A stretch of DNA of 64,000 nt, taken from Bolinopsis microptera (taxonomy: Eukaryota > Ctenophora > Tentaculata > Lobata > Bolinopsidae). The stretch is from NCBI RefSeq assembly GCF_026151205.1, contig NC_087074.1:7729726-7793725 (forward strand), given 5' to 3'. Shown piece by piece: positions 25,101 through 33,503 of this stretch (the first letter of the stretch is position 1; each line of letters starts with the position of its first letter). The notes under the pieces are model-generated. The model had not been told where the DNA came from, did no database searches, and was given only the letters and a program-made list of their open reading frames with translations. A program made the translations under genes and the position numbers.

Positions 25101-26341
25101 CAAAATTTGTGCGCGGCGTACTAAATATTCTATATAGTACATGCAATCCTGCACGCGCGCAATGACAAATTACGATGAAAATATTGCAACTTTGTAACAA
25201 CAAAATAATCCAATATCTAATTTTTTTTCCCTACTCTTGCCGAAGGCAAAAAGATCGTAGGGAATAAGTAATCGGGTTTGGATATATGAGGTGGCCCGAT
25301 GGACCTGCGATGATGACAAAAGTCTGCTCCTTCGAAATATAGACCACTCCCCTATAATTAAGTGTATAGGAAGCGTCTGTTATGCTGCGCTCGACGCTAG
25401 CCATGTGTTAATTAATTACAGTGAAATTCCTCCTTCGCAAAGTTATTTTCCGCTATTTTCTGGATTTATTTATTGTTGATGCGCGGCGCTGCATTGGTCA
25501 AATAAATCGTCAATTTATACCATGCACGAATCACACTCATTTATAAAAAACATAGTATGTAAATATGATGCACTTTTTTCCAGTCACACTTTTCACTCAA
25601 AAGAATTAATGGTACAAGTACATCGTAGGGAAAATTGATCGTGCGTGGTTTCACCGCGGCGAAATTCTTGTTTTATTTATTTTGTTGTTATGATTATGTT
25701 TTAATTGAGATTTAGAATAATTCCAATATTTTTAAAACACTATAAACCACCCAAACTAACTCCAACTTTGACCCCCAGTTCCAGTATCTCGTACGAAGCA
25801 TATCTAGATAAGGGATCAGATCCTGATTTCAGGGTCTATCCTCCGACAGGACAGCTTCTGCCTCTGGGAACTGAGGGAACTCTTATTTGTGTCGCTTATA
25901 AACCCACCCTTTACGGAAAAACTCACAACGCCAAACTTATTGTTCAGGTGGGGAACGGAAGCATTATTAAAACAGCAACTTTCTTAATTATTACATTGTT
26001 ATGTAGTCGCTTTACTTTAGTCCTCGCGCCGGAGTAAATTCAAACTCACCATTTTAACTTCCAACATAGCTTTTATCTTGTCTGTTATGCCTCTCCATTT
26101 GTTTCGACGCGGCACTAATTCAAACTGTAATACAGTAGATAGTGATACTGAAAATTATGAGCGGTAATAATTTCAGACTCCGACAAACCAGTGGTCGTAC
26201 GTGATCCAGGGACAAAGTCCGGCTTTTAGTGTGCCAGTTGGAGTGACCACCACCCCTAGCAGGCTACCAAAGCCCTCTCCAGGTGTCAAGAAGAACTTTA
26301 TCAGACAAAATATGCGGGTCCTTGCTCAGAATACTCCGTGA
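348..26341 (+). CDS. CFAP47: CFAP47, cilia- and flagella-associated protein 47 (47 exons; 5' end probably outside the window)
   Basis: Structural protein of the ciliary central apparatus, built from tandem ASH (ASPM-SPD2-Hydin) immunoglobulin-like domains with one calponin-homology (CH) domain; this is family knowledge. I joined 47 exons at GT-AG sites; every phase agrees and the sum is 7,458 nt, or 2,485 residues plus TGA at 26339-26341. The CH domain falls at about residues 1080-1290 of this fragment, against about 1750 in the roughly 3,190-residue human protein, so about 650-700 N-terminal residues are probably encoded left of the window. The ATG at 348 directly follows an acceptor-like TAG and is more likely an internal exon edge than the start codon. 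A candidate ATTAAA poly(A) signal lies near 26640. A second copy of exons 42-47 lies at 36249-38840. Exon boundaries are inferred by eye and a few weak ones (exons 2, 30, 37) could shift. Confidence 0.9.
2581..2654. repeat. 22-bp array with four CRE palindromes (TGACGTCA)
   Basis: Perfect TGACGTCA occurs at 2581, 2603, 2625 and 2647, exactly 22 bp apart, with CACGTG-like or CACATG-like spacers. The array ends 19 bp before CFAP47 exon 7. TGACGTCA is the canonical CREB/ATF site; whether it acts here is unknown. Confidence 0.85.
4437..8162 (+). other. CFAP47: CFAP47 exons 12-21 (ASH domains up to the CH domain)
   Basis: Exons: 4437-4547, 4753-4902, 5120-5211, 5393-5508, 5903-6101, 6301-6510, 6749-6863, 7303-7467, 7640-7804, 7999-8162. 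Exon 16 encodes beta-rich ASH sequence (YPYRVLSVTGSLEPPKLQFS). Exon 20 starts with an acidic run of eight D/E residues within ten. Exons 19-21 lead into the CH domain with the family-typical SIPHTIW and RSVFELVQNLCGRPIPGIP stretches. All intron phases are consistent. Confidence 0.85.
8187..8216. repeat. Two CRE palindromes 22 bp apart
   Basis: TGACGTCA at 8187-8194 and 8209-8216, with the same 22-bp period as the array near 2.6 kb, starting 24 bp after the CFAP47 exon 21 donor. Confidence 0.8.
8361..8620. repeat. 20-bp minisatellite, about 13 units
   Basis: Tandem units close to ACCCCTCACTAACACACCTG, with few variants (CTACC for CTAAC, CATC for CCTC). The array ends 11 bp before CFAP47 exon 22 and so supplies that exon's upstream splice context. 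Confidence 0.9.
9186..9405 (+). repeat. Minisatellite built from the CFAP47 exon 23 splice-donor junction
   Basis: The last ~24 exonic bases plus the donor (CCCCTTCTTG|GTGAG) are repeated downstream about five more times in a roughly 35-bp unit, some copies shortened. Most units carry their own GTGAGT donor. Using the first intronic donor copy would bring in a TAG stop directly after the true donor, so the first donor is presumably the one used. Confidence 0.85.
10215..11554 (-). mobile_element. Non-LTR retrotransposon copy, CR1/L2-like, ORF1 only
   Basis: This segment interrupts the right arm of the foldback element. On the minus strand it starts with 2.5 copies of a 20-bp unit (CAGTAAACCAATTCAGTTCG), continues through one complete ORF1 and ends in about 340 bp of untranslated sequence with a GCGCCCATTGGGCG hairpin. 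No reverse transcriptase or endonuclease ORF is present. The family assignment rests on the ORF1 type and the 3' hairpin and is tentative. Confidence 0.75.
10552..11499 (-). CDS. LINE ORF1-type RNA-binding protein, 315 aa, uninterrupted
   Basis: A single open frame. Residues ~100-150 look coiled-coil-like. The C-terminal part has the pattern of ORF1 proteins from CR1/L2-like LINEs: a strand (RSKYLMIYGCHESDKEAD), EVYRIGRKEPGKNRPIKVEF, then LGPDRTKEEQLAHSKLVKEM and KHYFIRDRKIR. Such proteins are RNA chaperones bound to LINE RNA; this is family knowledge. Translation could start at the listed Met or at a later Met near residue 33 or 43. No zinc finger or esterase domain is visible. The frame has survived without ORF2, so either the copy is young or the ORF is used in trans. 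Confidence 0.82.
   Translation of the reverse strand: MYLHCFLARLSVIVISESVTRHVDFQQRRLCSMDFSVDRLNAMDHEMTSEFQKIFKVANVSCRSDFTETALMKLNKNPLVKIIGSLMKLAEKNIELCKSAAGKIDVMKSEKIADQKLIIETQQGQMNSVQETVKSEMKSWTDVVKKNTAQRPSGKPLTENSIKQAVRTVNEEKKRSKYLMIYGCHESDKEADFELNKVVKDILYGTDAFPVLRTGEVYRIGRKEPGKNRPIKVEFGCASEVDLILMRARNLRDSDVFKHVYLGPDRTKEEQLAHSKLVKEMKQMIQKDSNKHYFIRDRKIRTADKTLSSQTSQSS
11849..12554. other. Intron stretch without recognisable features
   Basis: AT-rich sequence between the foldback element and the minus-strand gene. It should hold that gene's 3' untranslated region, but I see no clear gene or repeat. Confidence 0.5.
12555..13863 (-). CDS. Secreted cysteine-rich protein, probably GPI-anchored, 190 aa; nested gene
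   Basis: Four exons on the minus strand, 13863-13830, 13540-13438, 13172-12924 and 12741-12555, all GT-AG and phase-consistent (573 nt including TAG). The product has a short signal peptide (MKMFALLLLVAVY), 16 cysteines and a hydrophobic tail (SSATALAALLLPLIASLYTL) preceded by small residues, the form of a GPI-attachment signal. Two related modules are visible: CX2CX7CX2CX6C in exon 3 and CX2CX9CX2CX4C in exon 4. The layout recalls Ly6/uPAR three-finger proteins, but the spacing does not prove membership. It would act on the outer cell surface. The gene lies wholly inside CFAP47 intron 23, on the opposite strand. Confidence 0.75.
14021..14125. mobile_element. 105-bp MITE with 11-bp terminal inverted repeats
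   Basis: Starts TACTGTAAAAC and ends GTTTTACAGTA, consistent with a CTGTAAAAC terminus plus a TA target duplication as in Tc1/mariner-type MITEs. It lies about 160 bp upstream of the nested gene's start codon. Confidence 0.65.
14267..14474. promoter_or_regulatory. Cluster of six CACGTG E-boxes
   Basis: CACGTG at 14267, 14278, 14289, 14321, 14439 and 14469; four lie within 60 bp. This is 400-610 bp upstream of the start codon of the minus-strand gene and far from any CFAP47 exon, so the nested gene is the likely target. bHLH factors (MYC/MAX, USF, CLOCK type) bind this motif. Another copy lies at 15309. Confidence 0.6.
14515..16406. promoter_or_regulatory. Scattered GAAAGTGAAAGT (ISRE-like) motifs
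   Basis: GAAAGTGAAAGT at 14515-14526 and GAAAGTGAAGTGAAAGT at 15335-15351; the reverse form ACTTTC in tandem at 16123-16140 and 16389-16406. These fit the IRF-binding consensus GAAANNGAAANN. Function is inferred only from the motif. The rest of 14530-16620 is intron with no gene that I can support. Confidence 0.4.
16957..21594 (+). other. CFAP47: CFAP47 exons 25-36 (ASH domains after the CH domain)
   Basis: Exons: 16957-17149, 17351-17512, 17724-17813, 17950-18058, 18524-18691, 18906-19007, 19173-19306, 19984-20175, 20444-20602, 20716-20859, 21102-21275, 21450-21594. ASH signatures recur, for example ELKVQNPSNKTISYCVTVVG in exon 25, SETTVELAPGGTANLELEFL in exon 29 and GSGLKPLPQETVTLRCHA in exon 35. 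Exon 30 is placed at the acceptor TAG at 18903-18905 because the acceptor nine bases earlier breaks the frame. Introns here are 107-700 bp and mostly carry nothing recognisable. Confidence 0.84.
23345..23727 (+). repeat. 53-58 bp minisatellite ending in the CFAP47 exon 42 acceptor
   Basis: About seven tandem units resembling AACTAAGTTACACTAAACTA followed by ACCAGCT, (TAGA)ACCCGTTTAG and TTGCCCCACCATATG. In the last units CCATATGAACT becomes CCATCGGATGAACT and then CCATCAG|ATGAACT, which is the real acceptor and the start of exon 42. The unit therefore seems to contain the exon edge. Confidence 0.85.
24850..25049. repeat. ~200-bp repeat, first copy (pair in CFAP47 intron 45)
   Basis: Shares about 90% identity with 25221-25422, from TTTTTTCCCTRCTCTTGCCG to TTAATTRCAGT, including a GTAGGGAATAAGTAATCGGG block. 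It occurs again at 37349-37548 in the duplicated copy. The family is unknown. It lies in the 959-bp intron before exon 46. Confidence 0.75.
25221..25634. mobile_element. ~200-bp repeat, second copy, within a possible small TIR element
   Basis: The repeat body (25221-25422) is followed by unique sequence up to GTAGGGAAAA at 25625-25634, the inverse of TTTTCCCTAC at 25225-25234. The 10-bp ends suggest a short non-autonomous DNA element of about 410 bp; no clear target duplication was seen. It occurs again near 37720-38133. Confidence 0.45.
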
Positions 26342-27009
26342 ACAATGTTGTGAACAATGTTGTGAACAATGTGCCTTCGGGCTGAGAGGAGCGTGTTTTT
26401 AGACTTTTCGTACAGACACTGATATTGAGATGATTATTCAGAGTAAAAAGAGTTCAAAATTATATGTAAATACATTTTGTAACATAGATTGTAAGTGTCA
26501 TTAATGTGTGGATATTTTCTGAAATTTTCTGTAGTTTCTCGTTTATTTTATGAGATCAGTTATGGGTTACTGTATGAACAATGAAAGACAGTAAAAATGA
26601 TAGTATCTACCATTCTCACCAACTTATTGTTATGTTGATATTAAAGACCATCTTAATTTGAGTTTATCATTTGTTTACAGAAAAGTAGTCCTATGTAATA
26701 CTGTACCCTTTCTAATGTTTAAACCACACCAAAATTTCTGAAAATGTCTAAATTATTCCAATTTATGTTTCTCCTTGGGAGGGGAGGCTTTGATGATACT
26801 CTGGCGGCATTTCAAGCGCTTAATCATTTTACACTAGGTCCGTAAATGAAAAGACCCGATTTCCGTTTCGTTTTATTGAAATTGGAATATGAAACATACT
26901 AACTGATAACAGAATATAATATCAATAAGAAATAATCATACACAAATCAGAGTCCATACTTAACCCTAAAACTGCCAAACATTAGTTCATAGTGTTGAGC
27001 CGTATAGTA

Positions 27010-27157
27010 CATACATATTAAATTACACTGAATCGAGCTTACACAGTGTAATTTCCTCCAGTCTGCGCCGCGCGCCTATATAAACGTACGTTACGCGGCG
27101 CAGACTGGAGGAAATTACACTGTGTAAGCTCGATTCAGTGTAATTTAATATGTATGT
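27010..27157. mobile_element. Perfect 61-bp inverted repeat (foldback), left duplication copy
   Basis: Arms 27010-27070 and 27097-27157 are exact inverse complements around a ~26-bp centre (CGCGCCTATATAAACGTACG within it). It is probably a hairpin MITE. It lies in the CFAP47-SPAG17 spacer. Confidence 0.85.
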
Positions 27158-27636
27158 ATGTACTACGGCTTTAAGGCCACAGGGCCGGGGGGTCCGAGGC
27201 CACAACTTTTTTCCCCAGTTGGCAGATTGCTCTAACCAGAGCCCTCTCACTTGCAGTAGCGCGCGTCACGCAGTACGCGTATACACATGGCTATGTGAAG
27301 TTGGCAGACCACGTGTACGTACTACCTGACGCTCGCATGCACTAACCTTAGCCCACGAAGGACTATCTCGATCATAGTGCAAAGAAACTGCTGCTCACTG
27401 CTGCTTGACCATTGTTAATGATCTGGCCCGAGAAGAAAGCGGTGCGCGCTACTTCGAAGAAATTTAGACGAGTAACATCCCTCAAACTGCTGCTCACTGC
27501 TGCTGTCGCGCGCACGCCCATAGCAGCAGTGAGCTTCATATCACCTAACCATGTGCTTTCGCGCCGCTGCGGGCGCGCTTGTTTCAGCGTGCGCTACTGC
27601 AAGCGCAAGGGCTTTGGATAGAGCAAGCAGTGAGTT

Positions 27637-27756
27637 AATTGACGATGTCAATTCATGGCAGCTCGGCGCGGCACAGTAGCGCATCTCGCCGATCTAGCCA
27701 GCTGTGAGAAGCCTTATTGAGTGCGCGGCGCGGCACAGTAACGCATCGCGCTACAA
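27637..27756 (+). repeat. GC-rich dispersed repeat, copy 1
   Basis: Internally doubled: GCGCGGCACAGTAGCGCATC and, ~65 bp on, GCGCGGCACAGTAACGCATC. The motif GACGATGTCAATTCAT precedes it. SINE-like in length, but no clear pol III A/B boxes or tail. Confidence 0.7.
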
Positions 27757-28013
27757 GCAGTGAGCAGCAGTTAGTAGAGCTCGAAAAATTGAGGTTAACA
27801 ATTGCTTATTTAATCAGTTAACCTCACAAATAACTGCGGTTCTTATTTATAACATTTTGTTGCTCTCATCTTAAGGGGTCGTTCACATATTAATTCACAT
27901 TATATTACGTAATCAGCTGAGTAGAGGGGAGTTTCCGAATGATTACGCTAGTGTAATTTTGATACGTAATAGTCATGTGTAAAACTAATTTCGGAGGGGG
28001 GTAAAAATGTTCC

Positions 28014-28117
28014 TTGTAGCGCGATGCATTACTGTGCCAATGAGGCTTCTCACATCGTTAGATCGGCGAAATGCGCTACTGTGCCGCGCCGAGCTGCGAT
28101 GAATTTACATCGTTAAT
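28014..28117 (-). repeat. GC-rich dispersed repeat, copy 2 (inverted)
   Basis: Inverse of the 27637 copy: starts TTGTAGCGCGATGCATTACT and ends GCTGCGATGAATTTACATCG. Confidence 0.7.
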
Positions 28118-28921
28118 TAATACGCGTAGACTTATGGCTAGGTTCGAACGCGCGTACCGTCACGCAGTACGCCTAGACTCATGGCTAGGTAAACTCATTG
28201 TTAACCTCATACCTCACTCCTCAGCTTATATAATAGGAGCAAAATATCAAAAATCGCGATCGCATCGCCAGCTCATATTTAATGTTTCTGTTGAACATGC
28301 AAAACCTAGTTAACAATTAAAATTAACATTTTTGCCAAGTTACAAGGACCCATTATGTAGACGTTGTAAAATTATTGAATATAGATTTCTGCCAAAACCT
28401 TATTTAAAATTTTCATTTACAATCAAATTACATGTAAACCTTAACGGATGTTATTCTTCGAAGTCTAGTACTAGTAGCATGATGAGCAAGCGCTGCATTT
28501 ATTTTGTATTTTAGGTGATCGAAGAATACTTGATAGACGTTATTGTTATTGTTCAAAAATAATTCAAAAATTAGAAATGATTTGTGGTTGCGAGAAGATG
28601 CGCAGCGCGGCCCAGTAGTGGCAGTGCATTGCACTACAATTAAACCTAAAGCATCCATTTTATATATTTTTGGTCCGGTCAGAGGTTGTATCACGTTGCG
28701 ACCCCCACGGTCGTTTCACTATAGTGACAATACAGGGGGAGCCGCGCACTTCGTGCGCGGCGGGTCATACTGCATACAACGTATGACAAGTCAGAGGCTA
28801 GAGGTCAGCCTCGTCAGGTATTATTAAATCTAACCTTAAAAAGCACTTGCTATCCCTCCAAAATCGAGATGACCTAATACATGGTAACTACTTTATATTA
28901 TACCTCAAATTCTAAATCTGT

Positions 28922-29031
28922 TAATTGACGATGTCAATTCATCTCAGCTCGGCGCGGCACAGTAGCGCATCTCGCTGTGATAAGCCTCATTGAGTGCGCG
29001 GCGCGGCACAGTAACGCGCATCGCGCTACAA
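28922..29031 (+). repeat. GC-rich dispersed repeat, copy 3
   Basis: Near-identical to the 27637 copy, with a ~12-bp internal gap after CATCTCGC. A further half copy lies near 28595-28641. Confidence 0.7.
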
Positions 29032-29410
29032 TAAATCCGGTACGGCTAGCTCTGCACACATGATATCTCTCTATGCCATGAAACATGGCCATTGGCCTGG
29101 CTAACGAACCTTTTAAACTATGATTAAAACCTAAACCTAAACTAAAACTAAACTGGGCTCTCCTATGTCACCAAACTAAACCAATAAGTAATTTTAGATT
29201 ATTATATTTTTTATATTTGTATAACAAGTATATTGACGTAGTGGATGGTTAAGGGGTTTCAAGCACAGGTCACTCTCAAATCCTAAAGATAAGCAGTTAA
29301 GTGCACTTGAAACCTTTTCAAACCTCCCCTGATTTATTTATTATTGATATTGTTTGATTGTGACGTAAAAATAAATATTTGTTTTTTTAAATATTTGTTT
29401 TATAATTAAT

Positions 29411-29495
29411 GTAAATTCATCGCAGCTCGGCGAGGCCCAGTTGCGCATTTCGCCGCGATATAGCTCGAGAAGCATAATTGAGTGCGCGGCGCGGC
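29411..29495 (+). repeat. GC-rich dispersed repeat, copy 4, split by a foldback element
   Basis: More diverged copy ending GCGCGGCGCGGC, directly followed by the 29496 foldback element, which apparently inserted into it. Confidence 0.6.
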
Positions 29496-29746
29496 CACAG
29501 GGGGAGCTGAAACCAGGTTTTCGATCAAACGCTGCCATGTGTAGTCAAACGTCGCCAAAAGTTGCTCTCGTCCAATAAAATCGCTGCATTATGTAAGCCA
29601 AGCTCCGCATATGAATATATGTAATTCAATTATGCATACTGATTTGCAAAATGCAGCGATTTCATTGGACGAGAGCAACTGTTGGCGACGTTTGACTACA
29701 AATGGCAGCATTTGATCGAAAACCTGGTTTCAGCCCCCCCCCTGTG
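29496..29746. mobile_element. 251-bp foldback MITE, ends CACAGGGGG/CCCCCTGTG (left copy)
   Basis: Inverted arms of about 95 bp with few mismatches (CTGAAACCAGGTTTTCGATC outward, AATGCAGCGATTT inward) around a ~58-bp AT-rich centre. Flanks GCGGC/CGGCC suggest a short CGGC target duplication. The right duplication copy is at 41999-42249. Confidence 0.8.
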
Positions 29747-30111
29747 CGGCCCAATCAGAGGATATACTCTGATTTACGTTATTATTCAAATATAATTCAA
29801 AAATTAGCAATGATCGACTTATTAGCCTCAGGTCTGATAATTTTTTTCCTCAATTAGAGAAAACAAATTTTGATTAAACATGTTTAAATTTTTATTGCAT
29901 GCTTGGAGGCTGTCATTATAAATAAAAACTAAATGTTAAATGACTCGTTAGCCTCAATTTGCCTTCGACTAAATGTTTCAAAAATTTTTTAACTTTTACT
30001 AAAAATACTTTGTTTTACTTTTACTAAAAATTCTTTGTTTTACTATTAATCGAAACTCAATTAGTTTAACTATAGATATGTAAAATATCATAATATGCCT
30101 ATCTTACAATT

Positions 30112-30230
30112 TCTTGTAGCGCGATGCACTACTGGGTCGCGCACGCATCAAATAATGCTTCTCGCTTCGGTAGATCGGCGAGATGCACCACTGTGCCTCA
30201 CCGAGCTGCGAAGGATTGACATCGTGAATC
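30112..30230 (-). repeat. GC-rich dispersed repeat, copy 5 (inverted)
   Basis: TTGTAGCGCGATGCACTACT through GAGCTGCGAAGGATTGACAT; diverged from the others by roughly 15-20% by eye. Confidence 0.6.
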
Positions 30231-32779
30231 AAACAATTTCTTCCTGTGACAATCTTCTAAAGTTAAATTGGGAAAAACGTGGTCCATCTCGTGCGAACTT
30301 TCCTAATGACCAGGGTCAATATTAATAATCCTCTGTCTTTAATGTCAGAAACGTGATCGAGGGTTTAAATTAGGAATAGTCCTGCTTAAAGATAAATAAT
30401 CTTCGTATGATACTTCGTTGGTACATCTGTATAGTAATGTACTGTATATACAATAATACATTATTGTAATATTACTAATGTGACGGTTGAATAATGTTTT
30501 TGTAAAGTATCTCTACTCTTGACTCTGTATACCTTACGAGACATATTTATGTTCGACATAATTCCAGTGACCTATATGATTCGGGAACGAAAATATGGGA
30601 AATTAAATCATGGTATTTGGGGATTTTTTTCCATCTCCTTATTTTACAAAAATGAAACCCAATATTTGAAAAAGTTAAATGCACAAATCTTCTCCGATCA
30701 GCTGTTTCAACTTTAATCTTGTAAACGATTTCTACATAGCCTTTGAAAGTTAGCCTCAACTTAACTTATAATGCTCTAGAGGGTATAGGAGACCGACAGT
30801 GTTTGTTATCTTCCACTAATCGCAAAATACGTGAAGAATAATTTGGGGAAAATAATGATGGTGACCTAAATTTTGGTAGTCCGAAAATATGGTGTTTTTT
30901 TTCGAAAAACCACAGACTTTCGTACCATTTAAATATGTCTCGTAGGGTTGTAGGAACAGTCTTCGGGAGTTGCTGTACTACACCACCATTCACATACTTA
31001 ATTTTATCAAGAATGTAAACTTAATATCTCTGCTTTGGCTAATATGATAGAGTGATGGAACCAAAGTCTATAAAAATCAGACTTGCAAAATCTTCAGTTA
31101 GAATGATTTGCCCCAAGAACATCCACATTCATGTCTAAAAGTTTTGATTTGAATTTACATTTCACTTGTTAGCTGCTAGCATATTATTCCAGGCACCCAC
31201 AGTTAGAAATATATCATTTAAACTAGACTAACTATTGTGGGACAATTAAAGCCTATGTAATTTTTTGAAGGATTTACATGCTCCTCTAAAATGCCCAAAG
31301 GAAAGCCCAAGACTCCCACTAATCCAGCACCAAGTAATACTGGTGCTTGGGAAGCCAGTCTAGCATCCACTCTTATCAACAATGTGAGTTGATGATGTTT
31401 ATATTTTAGTAGTATAGTGTATGTTTCTATTCTATCTTATTTAATTTTTATTTCAAGTTTTGTAACAATATTTATTATGACGTGTGATGATGTTTGTGTC
31501 ATTATTATTTGATTTGATTTTAATTTCATCATACAGATTGAAATTTTAACTCAATGACTAGATTAGGTGATAGATCATTATCACCCTTACAGTTGTATTA
31601 TTATAACTTGGAATTGTATAAAGAAATATTAAATTTAGTATTGTAACTATATAACATTTTTCAGGACGAACTTAAGACGAGTGTTTATCTCATATCGCCT
31701 GACAAGGTTGAAGACAAACTACAATTACAAATCCTGGGATCAGCTGTAGAGACAAATGTTCGACAGAGATTTGTGTATATTGAGAAGGACAGTCTTGTTG
31801 CGCAGGTATTTATGTTAGAATACCTTTGTTGTACTGTAGAATCCATGTTTTTTTAATTTGTTTTTTTAAATGCATAAGAAATGTTTGCAAGATTAGAAAA
31901 TATTTCAGGGAAAAGAGCATGGCAAAGGTAAAGATAGTGGATCAAAAACATCTTTCCCAGAAATATTTGCCATGCTTAAATCGGCAGATGAGCTCCTGCC
32001 TTCAGCAGTCTTGGCAAAGTTGCTTAAAGTAAAAATTTTGGAGTACAGAGACGAAGAACTGAACAGAAGAGAGGAACTTCAGCAGGTACACTGAATATTA
32101 TAATCATCCTACTTTCTGTGTTTTGAAGCAAATAATGTGTTGACTTTATTTCCTCATCAAGTTATCTCAACTAACTCCCAGGCAGAGCTTCAAAAAACGA
32201 AAAAGGCTAAGGGGGTTAAAGGGAAGGCCAAGGTATTCATCATGCAATGTGCATGGGCTTAAATGAAGAGTTTTTAACGACTCCAATATGGTTATTGCAG
32301 TTAAACTTGTGCTGGAATGAATCGTTAGAAGTGTTTATTAGTCAACACATTTGATTTAATTGGATAATTCGTCTTAAGGAGCTGTTATCACATTACTTAG
32401 TGTCAAAATGTACCCTAGCATCAATTTTTTTATTGAAATCTTTCAATTATTATCATCAGAATTTATTACAATATCAATGTTGTATAGAATTTCTAAAAAT
32501 GGACTAGAGAAACCAAAAAATGCCTTGACAAGTGTACAGCGATGATAACAATCAGGGGACACCAATACACCCAAATAACCAAACAAAAGGCCTCGAGAGA
32601 CCTGATGAAAAGTCGAGCAATTACATTGGGCCCCAAGTGCAGAAGGAGAAAAATGGGCAAATAATATGAGCTGTGAACTTAGGAGGCATTTCTAGGTTTT
32701 TAAGAATAATTGCCACAACCCAAAAATTCTCAATAACAATTGGCTGATTTGTAATATTTCCAATGGAATGAAGTTTTAA

Positions 32780-33503
32780 GGGGGCCGGGGGGGTCTTCAT
32801 CAAAATTATCTCGGAATTGACTTTATAGTTGTTTCTGGTAGAGGGGAGTGATATCTACCAGCTGCTTTTGGTCCCATGGAAAAATATTGTTCCTAGCCGA
32901 AATTATCGCCGGTCTAAGGTCAGCGCTTATGTGTAATTGTATTGCGCGAGCGATTTTCAATCGCAAATTCTGAAAATCGAGTCTAAAAATCTATCTTCTC
33001 CTACATTTTTTGAGCAATCACCCTGAAACTTTCAGGATATGTTCTAGAGACCATTTAGAAGATTTGATCGAGCCAAAATTTTGAGATAGGCCTTTAAAAA
33101 TTTTTTATTCAATTTTGAAAATCTTGGACCTCGTTTTTTTACGATTTTTTCAGGTCCAAGATTTTCAAAATTGAATAAAAAATGTTTAAAGGCCTATCTC
33201 AAAATTTTGGCTCGATCAAATCTTCTAAATGGTCCTTAGAACATATCCTGAAAGTTTCAGGGTGATTGCTCAAAAAATGTAGGAGAAGATAGATTTTTAG
33301 ACTCGATTTTCAGAATTTGTGATTGAAAATCGCTCGCGCAATACAAATACACATAAGCGCTGACCTTAGACCGGCAATAATTTCGGCTAGGAACAATATT
33401 TTTCCATGAGACCAAAAGCAGCTGGTAGATATCACTCCCTTCTACCAGAAACAACTATAAAGTCAATTTCGAGAGAATTTTGATGAAGACCCCCCCGGCC
33501 CCC
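32780..33503. mobile_element. TTAA-flanked foldback element, uninterrupted (left copy, SPAG17 intron 4)
   Basis: 724 bp, almost one palindrome: arms of ~350 bp meet at GACCTCGTTTTTTTACGATT. Ends GGGGGCCGGGGGGG/CCCCCCCGGCCCCC, flanked by TTAA at 32776-32779 and 33504-33507. Same family as 9815-11844. No coding capacity. Confidence 0.88.

Larger units (their letters stand above)
21792..26341 (+). other. CFAP47: CFAP47 exons 37-47 (C-terminal ASH domains and stop)
   Basis: Exons: 21792-21931, 22051-22234, 22346-22527, 22641-22754, 22982-23162, 23728-23907, 24030-24176, 24323-24506, 24658-24819, 25779-25947, 26177-26341. Exon 46 has the conserved C-terminal ASH pattern (SDPDFRVYPPTGQLLPLGTE, then KPTLYGKTHNAKLIVQ); exon 47 continues with NQWSYVIQGQSPAFSVPVG and a basic tail. 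The tandem duplication breaks exon 42 near 23750. This left-hand copy is joined to the full upstream gene, so it should be the working 3' end. Confidence 0.88.
26342..31290. other. CFAP47-SPAG17 spacer (left copy)
   Basis: No protein gene can be supported. The spacer starts with the CFAP47 3' untranslated region, then holds the 27010 palindrome, several copies of a GC-rich ~110-bp repeat in both orientations, a 9-bp-stem hairpin at about 28741-28760 (GCCGCGCACTTCGTGCGCGG), a 251-bp foldback element (29496) and AT-rich DNA before the SPAG17 start codon. The promoter of the left SPAG17 fragment should lie near 31 kb, but I see no TATA element to place it. Confidence 0.6.

Noticed and set aside
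25296-25330. C/D-box snoRNA suggested by GATGATGA in the ~200-bp repeat
   Set aside because: The other copy reads GGTGACGA at the same place and no matching D box or terminal stem was found.
27240-27660. Short plus-strand frames in the GC-rich spacer as genes
   Set aside because: They consist of dispersed repeat sequence, have no splice-consistent partners and no recognisable protein similarity.
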